The notes under the pieces were generated by a model. That model made no database searches and had not been told where the DNA came from. It worked only from the letters and a program-made list of their open reading frames with translations. DNA of 64,000 nt, taken from NCBI GenBank assembly GCA_949825065.1, contig CATKWJ010000009.1, forward strand, positions 310,001 through 374,000, read 5' to 3'. This stretch comes from Odontocerum albicorne. Its lineage: Eukaryota; Arthropoda; Insecta; Trichoptera; Odontoceridae. Position numbers and translations under genes: made by a program. Shown here in pieces: positions 31,831 to 41,850 of this stretch. Each line of letters starts with the position of its first letter. The stretch's first letter is position 1.

Positions 31831-32141
31831 TACTTATAGTGAAAAAGAATTAATTATTTGTCATAAATTCATAAATAAAAAACTAATTATTTCGATTTTT
31901 TTATTGTTTTTTGCAAATCGAAATCGCATTCCGGGTTATTACTCTCCTTAACAATTTATAAGTACGTAATTTTATTTGAATAAACGTTAAAAATAAAAAA
32001 AAATGTATTTTTTTCGGCATGGAACGCATTATCGTATTTTACATTGATTTATATGGGAAAAATTGTTTCGCTTAACGAGTGTTTCACATAACGAGTAAGA
32101 TTCTGAAACGAATTATTCTCGTTATGAGAGGTTCCACTGTA

Positions 32142-33019
32142 TTACCTTTGGCACACTCTTCGATGATGGAGGAGTGGGCAAATCACTGGAACGTCACGAG
32201 CCGCACCAAATGAAAAAGATATGCACCAATTCAGCCCCATATTCCAGTCAAGCCTTGGTTTTCTAAATATAGAAGCAGTCGGAGAGAAACAGCACTTATA
32301 AGCCGACTACATTTTGGACATTGTTGTTCCCCTGTCCACCTGGCCAGACTCCATGCAAGGGATCCTTCTTTGTGTGAGTGTGGTCTGGATGACCTTTAGG
32401 AAAAAATATAAATATTCCTCCCCGCAATTCTCCCCTTCCTGTTGAGCCTCAATAAAATGTCCATACTTAATAGCATCATTCATTTTATTAACCATAACAA
32501 CATGAACCTATAATATAATATATTGTCGCCGATACTGCAGGAACACGTCTCTTCGATTGACCAAAATTTACACGGGAGACAAAAAAACAATTTTTCTGTA
32601 AAAATATAATACAATAAAAACGTCATTTGGTATTGCAGTTATGAATTAATGCGTTCCGCGTTGATAATAAATATATGTGCTAATGCAAAAATGTGTCAAT
32701 GATACAAGAGATGACAAAAATTAAAAACGTTACTTATACCAAAAAATCGAGTAACGTGTTCCTGCAATATCGGCGACGATATGTATAAATTGGGAGTCAT
32801 TTAAATTGAAATCATTCGCTCACTTACAGACATTTAAATCTCATCTTATTGTAAATATTCATTTAGTTGTAAAATCGTTTCTCTATAGTATCTGACTAGA
32901 TAACAGTAGGCCTAGTTGCTTAAGTATATTCAAAATACCAACCACGGACGCGACAACCGAGTGCGCTGATGTCGCCCATGCGAATAGAACTATCAAGATC
33001 CTGTGAAGTGGACACCACT
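32142..33019 (+). pseudogene. LINE X copy 1, 3' part
   Basis: The sequence resumes the LINE cut at 28706: HSSMMEEWANHWNVTSR, then KPWFSKYRSRRETALISRL and HFGHCCSPVHLARLHARDPS with the CxC of the terminal Cys motif (LCECGLDDL) near 32380. A 254-bp MITE interrupts the 3' UTR at 32524. The last common sequence with copy 3 is AACTATCAAGATCCTGTGAA just before 33010. Confidence 0.75.
32524..32777. mobile_element. MITE with GTCGCCGATA termini
   Basis: The left end GTCGCCGATACTGCAGGAAC and the right end, inverted, GTCGCCGATATTGCAGGAAC form inverted termini of about 24 bp with one mismatch. The inside is AT-rich and non-coding. No clear target duplication was found, so the superfamily is open. Confidence 0.7.
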
Positions 33020-33391
33020 AGACATTGGCGTATACTCTATCATATATAGGAGTTCACGGCCATTATTCACGAAGAAGATGGCATAATTTGAATAGCCACG
33101 GTACATTGTTACAGTATTGTGGTTGGCAGAGAGATCAGATCTTAATTTCATTCAGCTTCCATATTTGCTGTCTACTTGCTCCGTACATCTTGTTATGCCA
33201 TGAACATGGATAATTTTATACATTCCTCATGTTTATTTTCATCACACCTTGTATTTAATAAATATTGGTTTTCCGGAAGTTATTTAATTTTTTTTAGGTC
33301 ATGTTTAAATAAGGAAGTGCACCAAATACTTGTAAATTATGGTTTTTGGTATTTTATATATTTCAGCGATCCCTCATGTCATAAACTATAA
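33020..33391 (+). repeat. R1 unit followed by R3
   Basis: One unit GGCGTATACTCTATC...GGCCATTATTCA (33028-33070) is followed by R3 (ACAGTATTGTGGTTGGC, CCACTTG/CTTGCTCCGTACATCT, CAGCGATCCCTCATGTC). The same junction occurs at 62813-62900 after LINE X copy 3. R3 is interrupted at 33392 by a piggyBac element. Confidence 0.65.
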
Positions 33392-33429
33392 TCAACCCTT
33401 TGACTACCGTCAAAGTTTAGTATTAAAAT

Positions 33430-33750
33430 GGACCTCGTTACCGAATTCTCTTTTTTCCATGGTTGCAGTCCTAAGACTGGTTTGCAGCAATTTCAACTCT
33501 TCTCCTCCATTCCCCCCTGTCCAGTGCGGCTCTTTTTAAATCTGTATATGTTGAGCAGCGCACGTCCACCAACAGGTCCTCCAGGTACTCTCGGCGTGAG
33601 CGTCCCCTAGAGTTTGTCCCCTCGGTCATACCCTCCATTATGGCATGCAAGAGGCCCTCTTGTCGTATTATATGACCGATCCATCTTGCACGCCTTTCGG
33701 ACAGGATCCTGAGCAGGTGCCTTCCTCCTTCGATTCGTTGGAGAACCTTA
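33430..33750 (-). pseudogene. LINE 3'-end fragment (RTE-like tail)
   Basis: The minus strand gives RIEGGRHLLRILSERRARWI, GHIIRQEGLLHAIMEG and RSRREYLEDLLVDVRCS followed by DRGEWRRRVE-like sequence. This pattern (RRARWxGHxxR ... GRxRxxYLxDL ... RxxWRR) is found after the RT domain of RTE-like elements. It is a short dead fragment inside the piggyBac relic. Confidence 0.7.
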
Positions 33751-34019
33751 TACCAAGAATAATGAAATTGACTTAGTGTTTCTGTACAAACCGAGACTTT
33801 TTTTTATTTTTAATGTTTTTTTATTATTTATTGTTGGGTTTGAAATTCTTTATTTTTCTACATTAAAATAATTAGTAAAAAAAATTAATAAAAGATTGAT
33901 CATTTTATTTCACAAAAGTACAAAAAAACACTTATCTACTTTTTTTTTATTAAATCACTACATTATAATATATCCGGAGTATGGTATATGTCTTCCGGAA
34001 AGAATCTTGAAAATGGTAA

Positions 34020-34420
34020 AAAAAAACTAACCTGCTGGTTTCTTCAGCGATAGCGATCCAGAATGTTTCTGGTAAAAATAATTTATATGCCGCGTGCTCA
34101 GTTTCATTGCCGTTTTGTAATAAGTTTGCCGCCGTCCTTGAAAGACCGGGAACTCCAGTCGATGGGATCTGAAAAATTCCCGGAGTGTCATCCTAAGTCC
34201 AGGAGCTGTCGTTCTTCGGTTTTTTGGCAGGCGGTGGCTGGTTTTCGTTAACATTTTCGTCATCCAGGCACAAAACGTCATTCCCACATGGGTCGATTTC
34301 GTCATCCAAAACATCGATATCAGAGTCTTGCCATCCTTGAATCGTGGACTCTTCAATGAATAAATCATCGAAGTCGTCCTCAGTGTCATTCCACTATCAC
34401 GGTTATTTAAAATATGATCC
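34020..34420 (-). pseudogene. piggyBac transposase N-terminal fragment
   Basis: The minus strand shows an acidic segment DSDIDVLDDEIDPCGNDVLC, then NENQPPPAKKPKND with a stop, and after that NGNETEHAAYKLFLPE and FWIAIAEETSR. The last part is the usual piggyBac start of the DDE region (F..FF...... I..ET.R). Only the first fifth or so of the protein remains. Confidence 0.65.
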
Positions 34421-34499
34421 GATTCAGCGTGTGATTTTTTTCGTTTCGTAATCGCGTGAGTCGGCGGCTATTTTGTAAAAACGTCAACAAACAATAATT

Positions 34500-34690
34500 T
34501 ATGTACCCTCGAAGATAAACTACGGAAATCACTCTGTACCCTAGAGGATAACCGTCATATGCGTCATACATGAGGATAAATACCCTAGAGGATAAACGAC
34601 GTTGCATCATACAATTGTATGATGCAACGTCGTTTATCCTCTAGGGTAAAATGTGACTCCCGTGGTTTATACTCTAGGGTACAGATTTAT
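34500..34690. repeat. Fold-back MITE, copy 2, with a perfect 68-bp palindrome
   Basis: Positions 34581-34614 (TACCCTAGAGGATAAACGAC then GTTGCATCATACAA) are the exact reverse complement of 34615-34648, with no spacer. Outer arms (GTACCCT...ACTACGGAAATCACT and GTGACTCCCGTGGTTTATAC) extend the hairpin with mismatches. It is related to 10800-10940. Confidence 0.88.
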
Positions 34691-34930
34691 TCTACCGCGT
34701 ACAAATTTAAAAATATATATTAAAGCTTTACACCAGCAAGACTATTTTATTCATTATCTATTATCCTTTTAAAAAATCCAGGGAAGTGCCAGAACAGAAT
34801 ATAGCAGTATAAAATAATAAATATTATTTAACATAATATACATATCACAGGGTTCTCGTAGGTGCGGTCGATTATTTGGTCCTGAAGATGTAGGCTATCT
34901 CTCAGGTGCGGTCGGTAAGCAAAAGGTTAA

Positions 34931-35700
34931 AACATAAAACTTCTATTTCAATATTTGTTTTTAGTGCAACTTTATAATTGACCTTTTATTTACACACATT
35001 AAATCTGGTACTCTCTGGGTAAATTTAATTATTTACGTTAGCAATAGCTAGCGTTCCTTGTCTTAAGGCAATCTATGCTAGAATTTGCGTCTATGGTTTT
35101 ATCTATGGAGTGTTACTGTCGATAAAGCGTGCCATGCCTTTACACAGCGCGTTGTCTTGACACTCGTTTTTTCATTCATATAGTTCACGGCCGTTTTTTA
35201 AGGGGCAGACGGCGCATATCTGACGTTTCTCCATACATAGAAGTTCACTGCCATTATTTAAGGAGATGAAGACACCGCGCATACTCCATCAGATATAGGA
35301 GTGCGTGGCCAACATTCAGGAAGAAGAGTGTGTTATTCTTGTCGAATTGAAGTGTCAATACGGTATTGATTGTATGTGATTTATTTTAGTTTTTTTCTGT
35401 ATTTCAGAGTTCATTACATATATAAAGGTATATTTTTTACCTCAGCTCATTTTGACAGTTGATCTGCTTGGGAAGCAATCACCGTTACACCAGTACAATA
35501 GAGGTTTTACGCTTTTTTCCATAAACTATATTAGTTCTTTAATGCTAAAATCAAGTTATTTGGTTCAAATTTGATTAACTTCACTTTTGATGAAAAATAA
35601 CATTTTGATGCTATTTTAAAGATGTTTTCCTTAATATTATACTGTTTAATATTTAAAAAAATTGTCAATTCCACAAGAACGGCGTAGTTTGTGTTTTTTT
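34931..35700 (+). repeat. R3 tail and R1 upstream of copy C
   Basis: The R3 tail (CTTCTATTTCAATATTTGTT, CTCTGGGTAAATTTAATTAT) leads into R1. R1 here has AGGCAATCTATGCTAG, the CATTCATATAGTTCACGGCC unit, two more units up to 35320, GTCAATACGGTATTGATTGT, and TTGACAGTTGATCTGCTTGG at 35450. The segment with the CACCGTGAAGCGGTCA motif is deleted here. Confidence 0.65.
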
Positions 35701-36170
35701 TATGGTTTAGCAATATTTTTAGATTGCAGAAGCTAGGAAAGGACTTCAACAACCCCAGATTACAAACATACATACCATAATGCCATTTCCCTGTCAGTAT
35801 AGTCAGAGTGCCAGGTCTTCCTATCTCGGCACATATCCTTAGCCTCTTCTATAACTTCTCTGACTTTCTACATCAGAATATCATTTACTTTATCCAACAA
35901 TACTTTTCTTGACTTTCCTCTCACATTTGCACTATACTATTGCACATACTATACTATTCATTCTTTCCACATGCCGTTTGTTATCCCTCTTAACTCTTAT
36001 ATTGTAATTGCTTTTCCTTTCACTCTTTTGTATCACCATCACTTTGAAGTTTACAACATTCATTCTCAGATTATTCTCTTCGCATCTCTCATACATTGGA
36101 TTACAAAAATACTTTAAATAAAGAAAATATGTCACACTGGAGGATGAAAAAGTTAGTGGTGGTACCGACA
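35700..36170 (-). pseudogene. LINE Y fragment (C-terminal RT region)
   Basis: The minus strand near 36090-35935 reads YERCEENNLRMNVVNFKVMV then IQKSERKSNYNIRVKRDN. This is the segment after the RT active site in RTE/jockey-like LINEs (CEENNLRMNV.KTKVMV...SE). Nearer 35780 is DMCRDRKTW-like sequence, also found at 45050-45255 in the other orientation. It is degenerate and truncated. Confidence 0.65.
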
Positions 36171-36229
36171 GGTTAAATACCACAATGTTGAAATTTGTAT
36201 TAAATGGGAAGATGGGAAATAAAAAACAA

Positions 36230-37600
36230 TATAATTTTTTTAATAATTTATACTATAGAAGTTGTTTGAACAACACAAAAGTCACCATTTTTTTCAAAGA
36301 TTGGACAATGCTGTAAAATTATCCCTGGCCGCCACAAGGTCAGGATGGTCAGTTGGACCGAAGGTAGTTCGGTGGATAGCTGTATGGAGCTTCTCCCTAT
36401 TTTCAGAAAATACTCCACAAAATGCAGTCGGTGGGTTGATCTGAGTAGCCACACAAATTGCAACAGAATGAAAAGACAAGATTGAATGGAAAGGATTGCT
36501 GTTCACAAAAAAATACAAAGGGCCGTCAAACTTTTTTAAAATTATATTACAATTTATGGCATGGAAATATAATCCTCATTGCCAGATTCGTATTTTTCTT
36601 CCATCACCGAGATTTCATTTCTTTAGGAATGATGCGAGCTGTCTGAGTGGGGATGACAATCTCCCCACGACAACTTCAAGACTCCTTGCCCACCAGACAA
36701 ATGTTTCCTGTCTTAACATTAACATCATTCAGTAAAAAGACACACATAATGCCTGTATAAAAAATACTAACCACCCTTATTCAATGAAAACCCGCCCTGT
36801 TGGTAGGCAGCTCACCACTCCTTGAGACTTGTAAATTGTCACTTCAAAGGTTAGTTTCAACAAAGACAACACATTGGTTTGGTACATCTGTTTGGGATTT
36901 TCATTTGTTTTATATGTTTGAGAAAACAGAATTATTCTAACATTGCAAGTACCTATCTTACATTTCCCGACTTCTTTACTTCGATTGTATGACTTTCATA
37001 ATAAGAATCCTTACATCACGAATTAGCTTGTGCATTAATGTTCAGTTTCATATTTACTTCACCATCACTGTATGTTTTCTTTTTTGGCTTTACATTGTAT
37101 GTTAATAATTATTGTTTTATATTGTGAACACATACTGAGCCACCTGTTAAATTGTAACTCTGTTCTAATTATTAGACAGAAGACTCTCCTCAAGGGTGAT
37201 CTAACTCTGAATAGGAATTCACTATTACTGGCCAATAACAATATTACAAACTTAGTATATATAAGTTGAGTGTAACGATAGGAAGGTAGTGACCATTAGG
37301 TAAGGTACTCTCCACATTGTATATTTTCAGAACATATTTGGTAAGAAAACCCCATTAAAGTTATGAAGGGAAGACAGGCTATAAAAAATTCTTTAAAACT
37401 CTTCCGATATGTGACAGTAACACGTTAAACCTTAGATATAGTGTAATGCATGTGTCTAGTGTTCATATAACATCATAAATATTTTCAAAAGACCTCCCAA
37501 ATTGAATATAGTTTTATGCCTTCCTACGTCAAAGGGTTTAACGTATTGAAAACTCAATATCAAATTATTGCGAATGGTTCCAGGTTATAGATGAATCCTC
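36230..37600 (+). other. Upstream region of copy C
   Basis: It is collinear with other upstream regions from about 36480 (GTGGGGATGACAATCTCCCCAC at 36649-36670, TTAACATTAACATCATTCAG, the AAATTGTAACTCTG block). It lacks the CCGGTAGGG block seen in the other copies (about 37400-37560 is shortened). The part at 36240-36460 contains a run without stops but no recognisable domain. Confidence 0.5.
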
Positions 37601-37828
37601 AGCTAAGCAGCTAAATTGTTAGGTTCAAACTCTGAAATGGAATCCTATTTAAAAAAATCTGCTTTCCAGCTGGGATCGAACCCGCAACTTCCGGATCGGC
37701 AGACAAGTATCTTACCACCAGGCCACGGAGGTCGTCGTTGCGTTACATTTAGTTCGTATTTCCTACGTGAAAGAGTAAACGTATTATAAACTCATTGTTA
37801 AACTATTGTGAATGTTTCCAGGTTATAG
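37575..37828 (+). promoter_or_regulatory. Duplicated 5' leader of copy C split by a SINE
   Basis: The leader (TTTAACGTATT, CAAATTATTGCGAATG, GTTCCAGGTTATAGATGA at 37574-37594) is followed by ATCCTCAGCTAAGCAG, then a tRNA-like SINE. A second, better conserved leader then leads to the true ATG at 37829. The first leader keeps ATGAATCCTCAGCTAAG but has no open frame (TAG/TAA soon follow). Only copy C has this double leader. Confidence 0.6.
37611..37745 (-). mobile_element. tRNA-derived SINE
   Basis: On the minus strand an A box-like TGGCCTGGTGG (37715-37725) and a B box GGGTTCGATCCCA (37671-37683) are spaced as in a tRNA. The sequence between them reads TAAGATACTTGTCTGCCGAT. The region then continues into a non-tRNA tail (TTTTTTTAAATAGGATTCCA), as in SINEs. 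It is not a functional tRNA, since no acceptor stem closes around it. Confidence 0.7.
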
Positions 37829-38012
37829 ATGGATCCTCAGCTACACAAAAGTGCAGATGTAATGGTGAAAGAAGAAAAGGCAAAAGATGGAGATACTGCA
37901 GCAGTGTTCCCCCAGTATGATATCAGTGTGCATGAGGCAGATATCAAGCAGGAATGTGCGCAAGATATCAGCGCAGATTCCAAACATGTTGTTGATAATC
38001 CCACAGACCCAA
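37829..38012 (+). CDS. Zinc-finger protein copy C, exon 1
   Basis: It begins MDPQLHKSADVMVKEEKAKD and ends before donor GTAAAC at 38013. The 184-nt length and phase 1 match the other copies. Differences from copy A are few (for example SKHVVD for SRHVVD). Intron 1 is 660 bp, the shortest in the family here. Confidence 0.82.
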
Positions 38013-38672
38013 GTAAACTTAATAAACTCATATTGTTAAAATAAAATAAATATGTGAGATATGACAATAAATTAACTAATGTTGTATGAGTGGTGTTTAA
38101 CCTACAGGTCCACACCACCTATTCCATACCAGGCATGGATAAGGTGGTGTACTTTTAGGCCAGAATGTTTTTGACATTTTTATTTTATAAAATATTTAAA
38201 TCATTATAATAAGTAAAAAGTTCATCAATAACGGTATGTTGATGTTCTGTTATGTTGTATAACTCATTTTGCGGTACTGATTTATATGTGAATAATTCAG
38301 TGCTTTGCATTGAAACTGTTAAATTAATCAATATCATCTGAAGACCATAAAATATAAGGTAGTTCTGCTGATGAAAACCATATCCTAGGCCTTATTTTTC
38401 TTCTGCCCCTAACTTGGATTACATACTCGTATATTAATTGCACCATCAATCTTTTTGAGCATTCGCCCTAATAATCTTATTGAGTCGCATAATTGTAGCA
38501 AAAAAGCCATGCCATATTAAGATAAGAGAGGTCTTGTAGTGCTGTGTTGACCTTATTGTCAGTTCAGACTTATTAACAGAAAGTGAAAGAAACGAGGTTT
38601 CAAGTTGTTGATAATATATTATCTATTTGTTTTATTACTTCAGAAGATTTTAACTTGTATGTTTTTTTATAG

Positions 38673-38921
38673 ATATTAAAGCCCAGCCATCTTATGATAC
38701 ATTCAATAAAGAAATTACCTCAGTAATGAGTTCACAGAGGCAATCCTATGATTTGGAATTCTGTTCAGATTTTTCCATAAAAGAAGAAAATGTAGAAGAG
38801 GATATTGCGCCAGTATTACCTGATTTTGCTATAGACATACAGGAAGCGGATATAAAAAAGGAATGTGCTCGAGACAGTAACACAGAGACTGTTGATGTTT
38901 CTGACACGCATGCAATAACGA
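38673..38921 (+). CDS. Zinc-finger protein copy C, exon 2 (acidic module)
   Basis: It lies between acceptor TTTATAG (38672) and donor GTGAGT (38922). At 249 nt it is two codons shorter than in A and B (DLEFCSD instead of DLEYEICSD), as in copy D. It carries IKEENVEEDIAPVLPDFA and ADIKKEC. Confidence 0.82.
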
Positions 38922-39245
38922 GTGAGTTTAATTATTTTAATTGTAATCTGAATAAGTTTTCGCGTATTCATTAAATTCTTGGCAACATAATTTTTTTATT
39001 TGGTTTGATATAGGATTCAAGTTAAGCCTTAGCGCAAATAATAAAGTTAAAATATTTTTATCTTAACTGTGTCAATTTTTTGTAGTTAACAATTCAATAC
39101 AAGTTAATTGTTGTGTGAATAAAAAAAAAACTCATATTTGAGAAATGCTTTATTATAAAAAGAACTAAGATCTATCTTTTTAACCCTTCAATATTTAAAA
39201 AAATGTATAATTCAGAGATTTCCATTAATTTTCATATATTTTTAG

Positions 39246-40732
39246 ATTCAGGTGATATGAGCAACCAATTTAGTAAAGAGAAAAGCAGTGAAAATGGCTC
39301 TCATGGCTTTGAACATTGTGGAAACATGTTCTCAAACAGTTCAAATTTAAAACACAAATTAAGAATTCATAGAGGAGAAAATACCTGCAGCTTTAAAAAT
39401 TGTAAAAAGTCATCTTCACAAAATATGAGTTTAAAACATCATAAAAATAATCCATCTGCCGGAAATTCCTCTGGTTGTGGAAATTGTCCACAGAAATTCT
39501 CACAAAAAGATCATGAAATGATTCACAGTGGAGAGAAGCCATACAGGTGTGGACAATGTGTTAAGACATTCTCACGAAAATATAAATTAAAACTTCATGA
39601 AAGGATTCATACTGGAGAAAAGCCTTACAGCTGTGGACAATGTAATAAGACATTCTCACTAAAATGCGTTTTAAAATCTCATGAAAGGATTCACAGTGGA
39701 GAGAAGCCTTACAGCTGTGGACAATGTGAAAACACATTCTTACGAAAAGGTGATTTGAAATCTCATGAAAGGATTCATAGTGGAGAAAAGCCTTACAGCT
39801 GTGGACAATGTGATAAGACATTCTCACAAAAAAATACATTAACATTACATGAAAGGATTCATAGTGGAGAGAAGCCTTACAGCTGTGGACAATGTGATAA
39901 GACGTTCTCACAAAAATACTTTTTTAAATCTCATGAAAGGCTGCATAGTGGAGAGAAGCCTTACAGCTGTGGACAATGTGATAAGACATTCTCTTATAAA
40001 CGTTATTTGAAATCTCATGAAAGGAGTCATAGTGGAGAAAAGCCTTACAGCTGTGGACAATGTGATAAGACATTCTCACGAATAGGTTATTTAAAAACTC
40101 ATGAAAGGATTCATAGTGGAGAGAAGCCTTACAGCTGTGGACAATGTGATAAGACATTCTTACGAAAAGGTGATTTGAAATCTCATGAAATGAGTCATAG
40201 TGGAGAGAAGCCTTACAGCTGTGGACAATGTGATAAGACATTCTCACTAATAGGTTATTTAAAAACTCATGAAAGGATTCATAGTGGAGAGAAGCCTTAC
40301 AGCTGTGGACAATGTGATGAGATATTCTTACGAAAAGGTGATTTGAAATCTCATGAAAGGAGTCATAGTGGAGAAAAGCCTTACAGCTGTGGACAATGTG
40401 ATAAGACATTCTCACGAATAGGTTATTTAAAAACTCATGAAAGGATTCATAGTGGAGAGAAGCCTTACAGCTGTGGACAATGTGATAAGACATTCTTACG
40501 AAAAGATTGTTTGAAATCTCATGAAAGGAGTCATAGTGGAGAAAAGCCTTACAGCTGTGGACAATGTGATAAGACATTCACACGAATAGGCAATTTAAAA
40601 TCTCATGAATTGATTCATAGTGGAGAGAAGCCTTACAGCTGTGGAAAATGTGATAAGACATTCTCAAAAAAAAGTTATTTGAAATCTCATGGAAAGATTC
40701 ATAGCGGAAAGAAGCCTTACAGCTGTAGATAA
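39246..40732 (+). CDS. Poly-C2H2 zinc-finger protein copy C, exon 3
   Basis: This is the terminal exon of a predicted 639-aa protein. After NSGDMSNQFSKEKSSENGSH come two degenerate fingers, a shortened finger (GCGNCPQKFSQKDHEMIH) and 14 regular C2H2 fingers. From about the seventh regular finger the array alternates RIGYLKTH and RKGDLKSH helices, as if a two-finger block had been copied three times. The last finger (KKSYLKSHGKIH) is followed by HSGKKPYSCR and a TAA stop. Linkers are HSGEKPYSCGQCDKTF almost throughout. The role is most likely sequence-specific DNA binding in the nucleus, with repression as the usual outcome for such arrays; the target is unknown. Further finger-like sequence after the stop shows that the array used to be longer. 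Confidence 0.85.
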
Positions 40733-41245
40733 TGTGATTAGACATTTTCTCAAAAATTTCGTTTCAATTCTCATGAAATGATTCATAGTGGAGGGAAGCC
40801 TTACAGCTGTGGATAATGTGATAAGTCATTCTCACTAAAATATTTGCATTTGAGAAAACAAATGCTAATTTAATACGCCATCTGAGGATTCATAGTGAAG
40901 AAGAAGCTCTATAAATGTATGGATTGTGCGAAATCGTTATTTTTTATGCCATTCATACTAGAAAGAAACCCTACAGCTGTGGAAATTGTGTGAAGAAATT
41001 CTCAAGAAAATATTATTTGAAACATATTAGAATTCATAGTGGAGAGAAGCTCTACAGCTGTGGGCAATGTGACAAGAATTTCAAAAAAAGCTATGTATAT
41101 TATTATGAAAGGATTCATGGTGGAGAGAAGACCTGCAGCTGTGGATATTGTACAAAAAAATGTCATGAAAGGATTCAAAGTAGAAAGAAACTTGACAGCT
41201 GCGGACAGTGGAAAGCCGTCTTAAACTACAGAAGTTGAATAGACC
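40733..41245 (+). pseudogene. Decayed extra fingers and tail of copy C
   Basis: Directly after the stop, sequence continues with C2H2 features and repeated stops: HSGGKPYSCG, then KKPYSCGNCVKKFSRKYYLK, HSGEKLYSCGQCDKNF and GGEKTCSCGYCTKKCHERIQ. The 40915-41238 piece is an open frame but has irregular fingers. Copy D has the same decayed tail (52070-52440), so decay predates their separation. Confidence 0.7.
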
Positions 41246-41249
41246 ATTT

Positions 41250-41850
41250 AAGGATAAGAGCCCTTAAAGCTATTGAAATTGCGAGAAGACATTCTTAGAA
41301 AAAGGTAATTTAATATCTTATGCAAGAACTCATAGTGTCGAGAAACACTCAAACTCCATTGTAGAATTGCATTTTTAAATTAAATCTATCAAGAAATTCA
41401 TTTTCAAAAAGGGTGTTAAACATTTTTTTTTTATTTTATCACTTTACTATTTTTTATACCTTTTGAAATAATTTTTCAGGTGTTATATTTTGTTGTTTCA
41501 CTATTTTCGTATGATTTTATTAAATGAATAGCCTGTGTTATGTTGCTCTATTCTGCATACCGGCTGGATTAATATTATTTTTAATATCAATAAAACAGTG
41601 TGAATTATTGGCAATTTTTTACTGTATAATCCTTAAACTTTGATACTTTTAAAGAATTCGTATCTAGAATGTGTTTTTTTTTCTTAAAATTTTTTCAAGG
41701 AAATAAGTTAAGGAAAAAAATGTTTATAAAAAGCCACCGGGGTGATTTATTTAAATGTGTTATATAACATTAATTACCAGCAATGTTTAAATAACTTTTA
41801 TTTGATTCAATGACTGAATTATGGTTCAGTGTCTTTGTCACTTATTGACT
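41250..41850 (+). other. 3' UTR of copy C
   Basis: It aligns with 52440-52880 of copy D and, inverted, with 4680-5000 of copy A. A poly(A) signal AATAAA lies at 41589-41594, preceded by the TGCATACCGGCTGGATTAAT segment. Non-coding. Confidence 0.6.

Larger units (their letters stand above)
28709..32139 (+). mobile_element. Tigger-like element split by an LTR retroelement
   Basis: Termini are CAGTGGAACCTCTCATAACG and the exact inverse CGTTATGAGAGGTTCCACTG, flanked by TA at 28707-28708 and 32140-32141. These features define a pogo/Tigger DNA transposon. Without the inserted LTR element (29396-31689) it is about 1.1 kb, with only the N-terminal DNA-binding part of the transposase. It is therefore a non-autonomous deletion derivative. 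Confidence 0.92.
33392..34930 (-). mobile_element. Degraded piggyBac element in R3
   Basis: The right end, read inverted, is TTAACCTTTTGCTTACCG; the left end is TCAACCCTTTGACTACCG (TTAA mutated to TCAA). Uninterrupted R3 copies read ATAATTAAAACAT at this place (53800-53815), the empty TTAA site. Inside are the N-terminal part of a piggyBac transposase, a LINE fragment and a fold-back MITE. Confidence 0.75.

Noticed and set aside
37671..37725. Possible functional tRNA gene
   Set aside because: A and B boxes are present, but there is no closing acceptor stem and the sequence continues into a SINE-like tail.
39500..40730. Regular 84-bp direct repeats that could be mistaken for a CRISPR array or satellite
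   Set aside because: They are C2H2 finger codons (28 residues per unit) in an open frame of a spliced eukaryotic gene.
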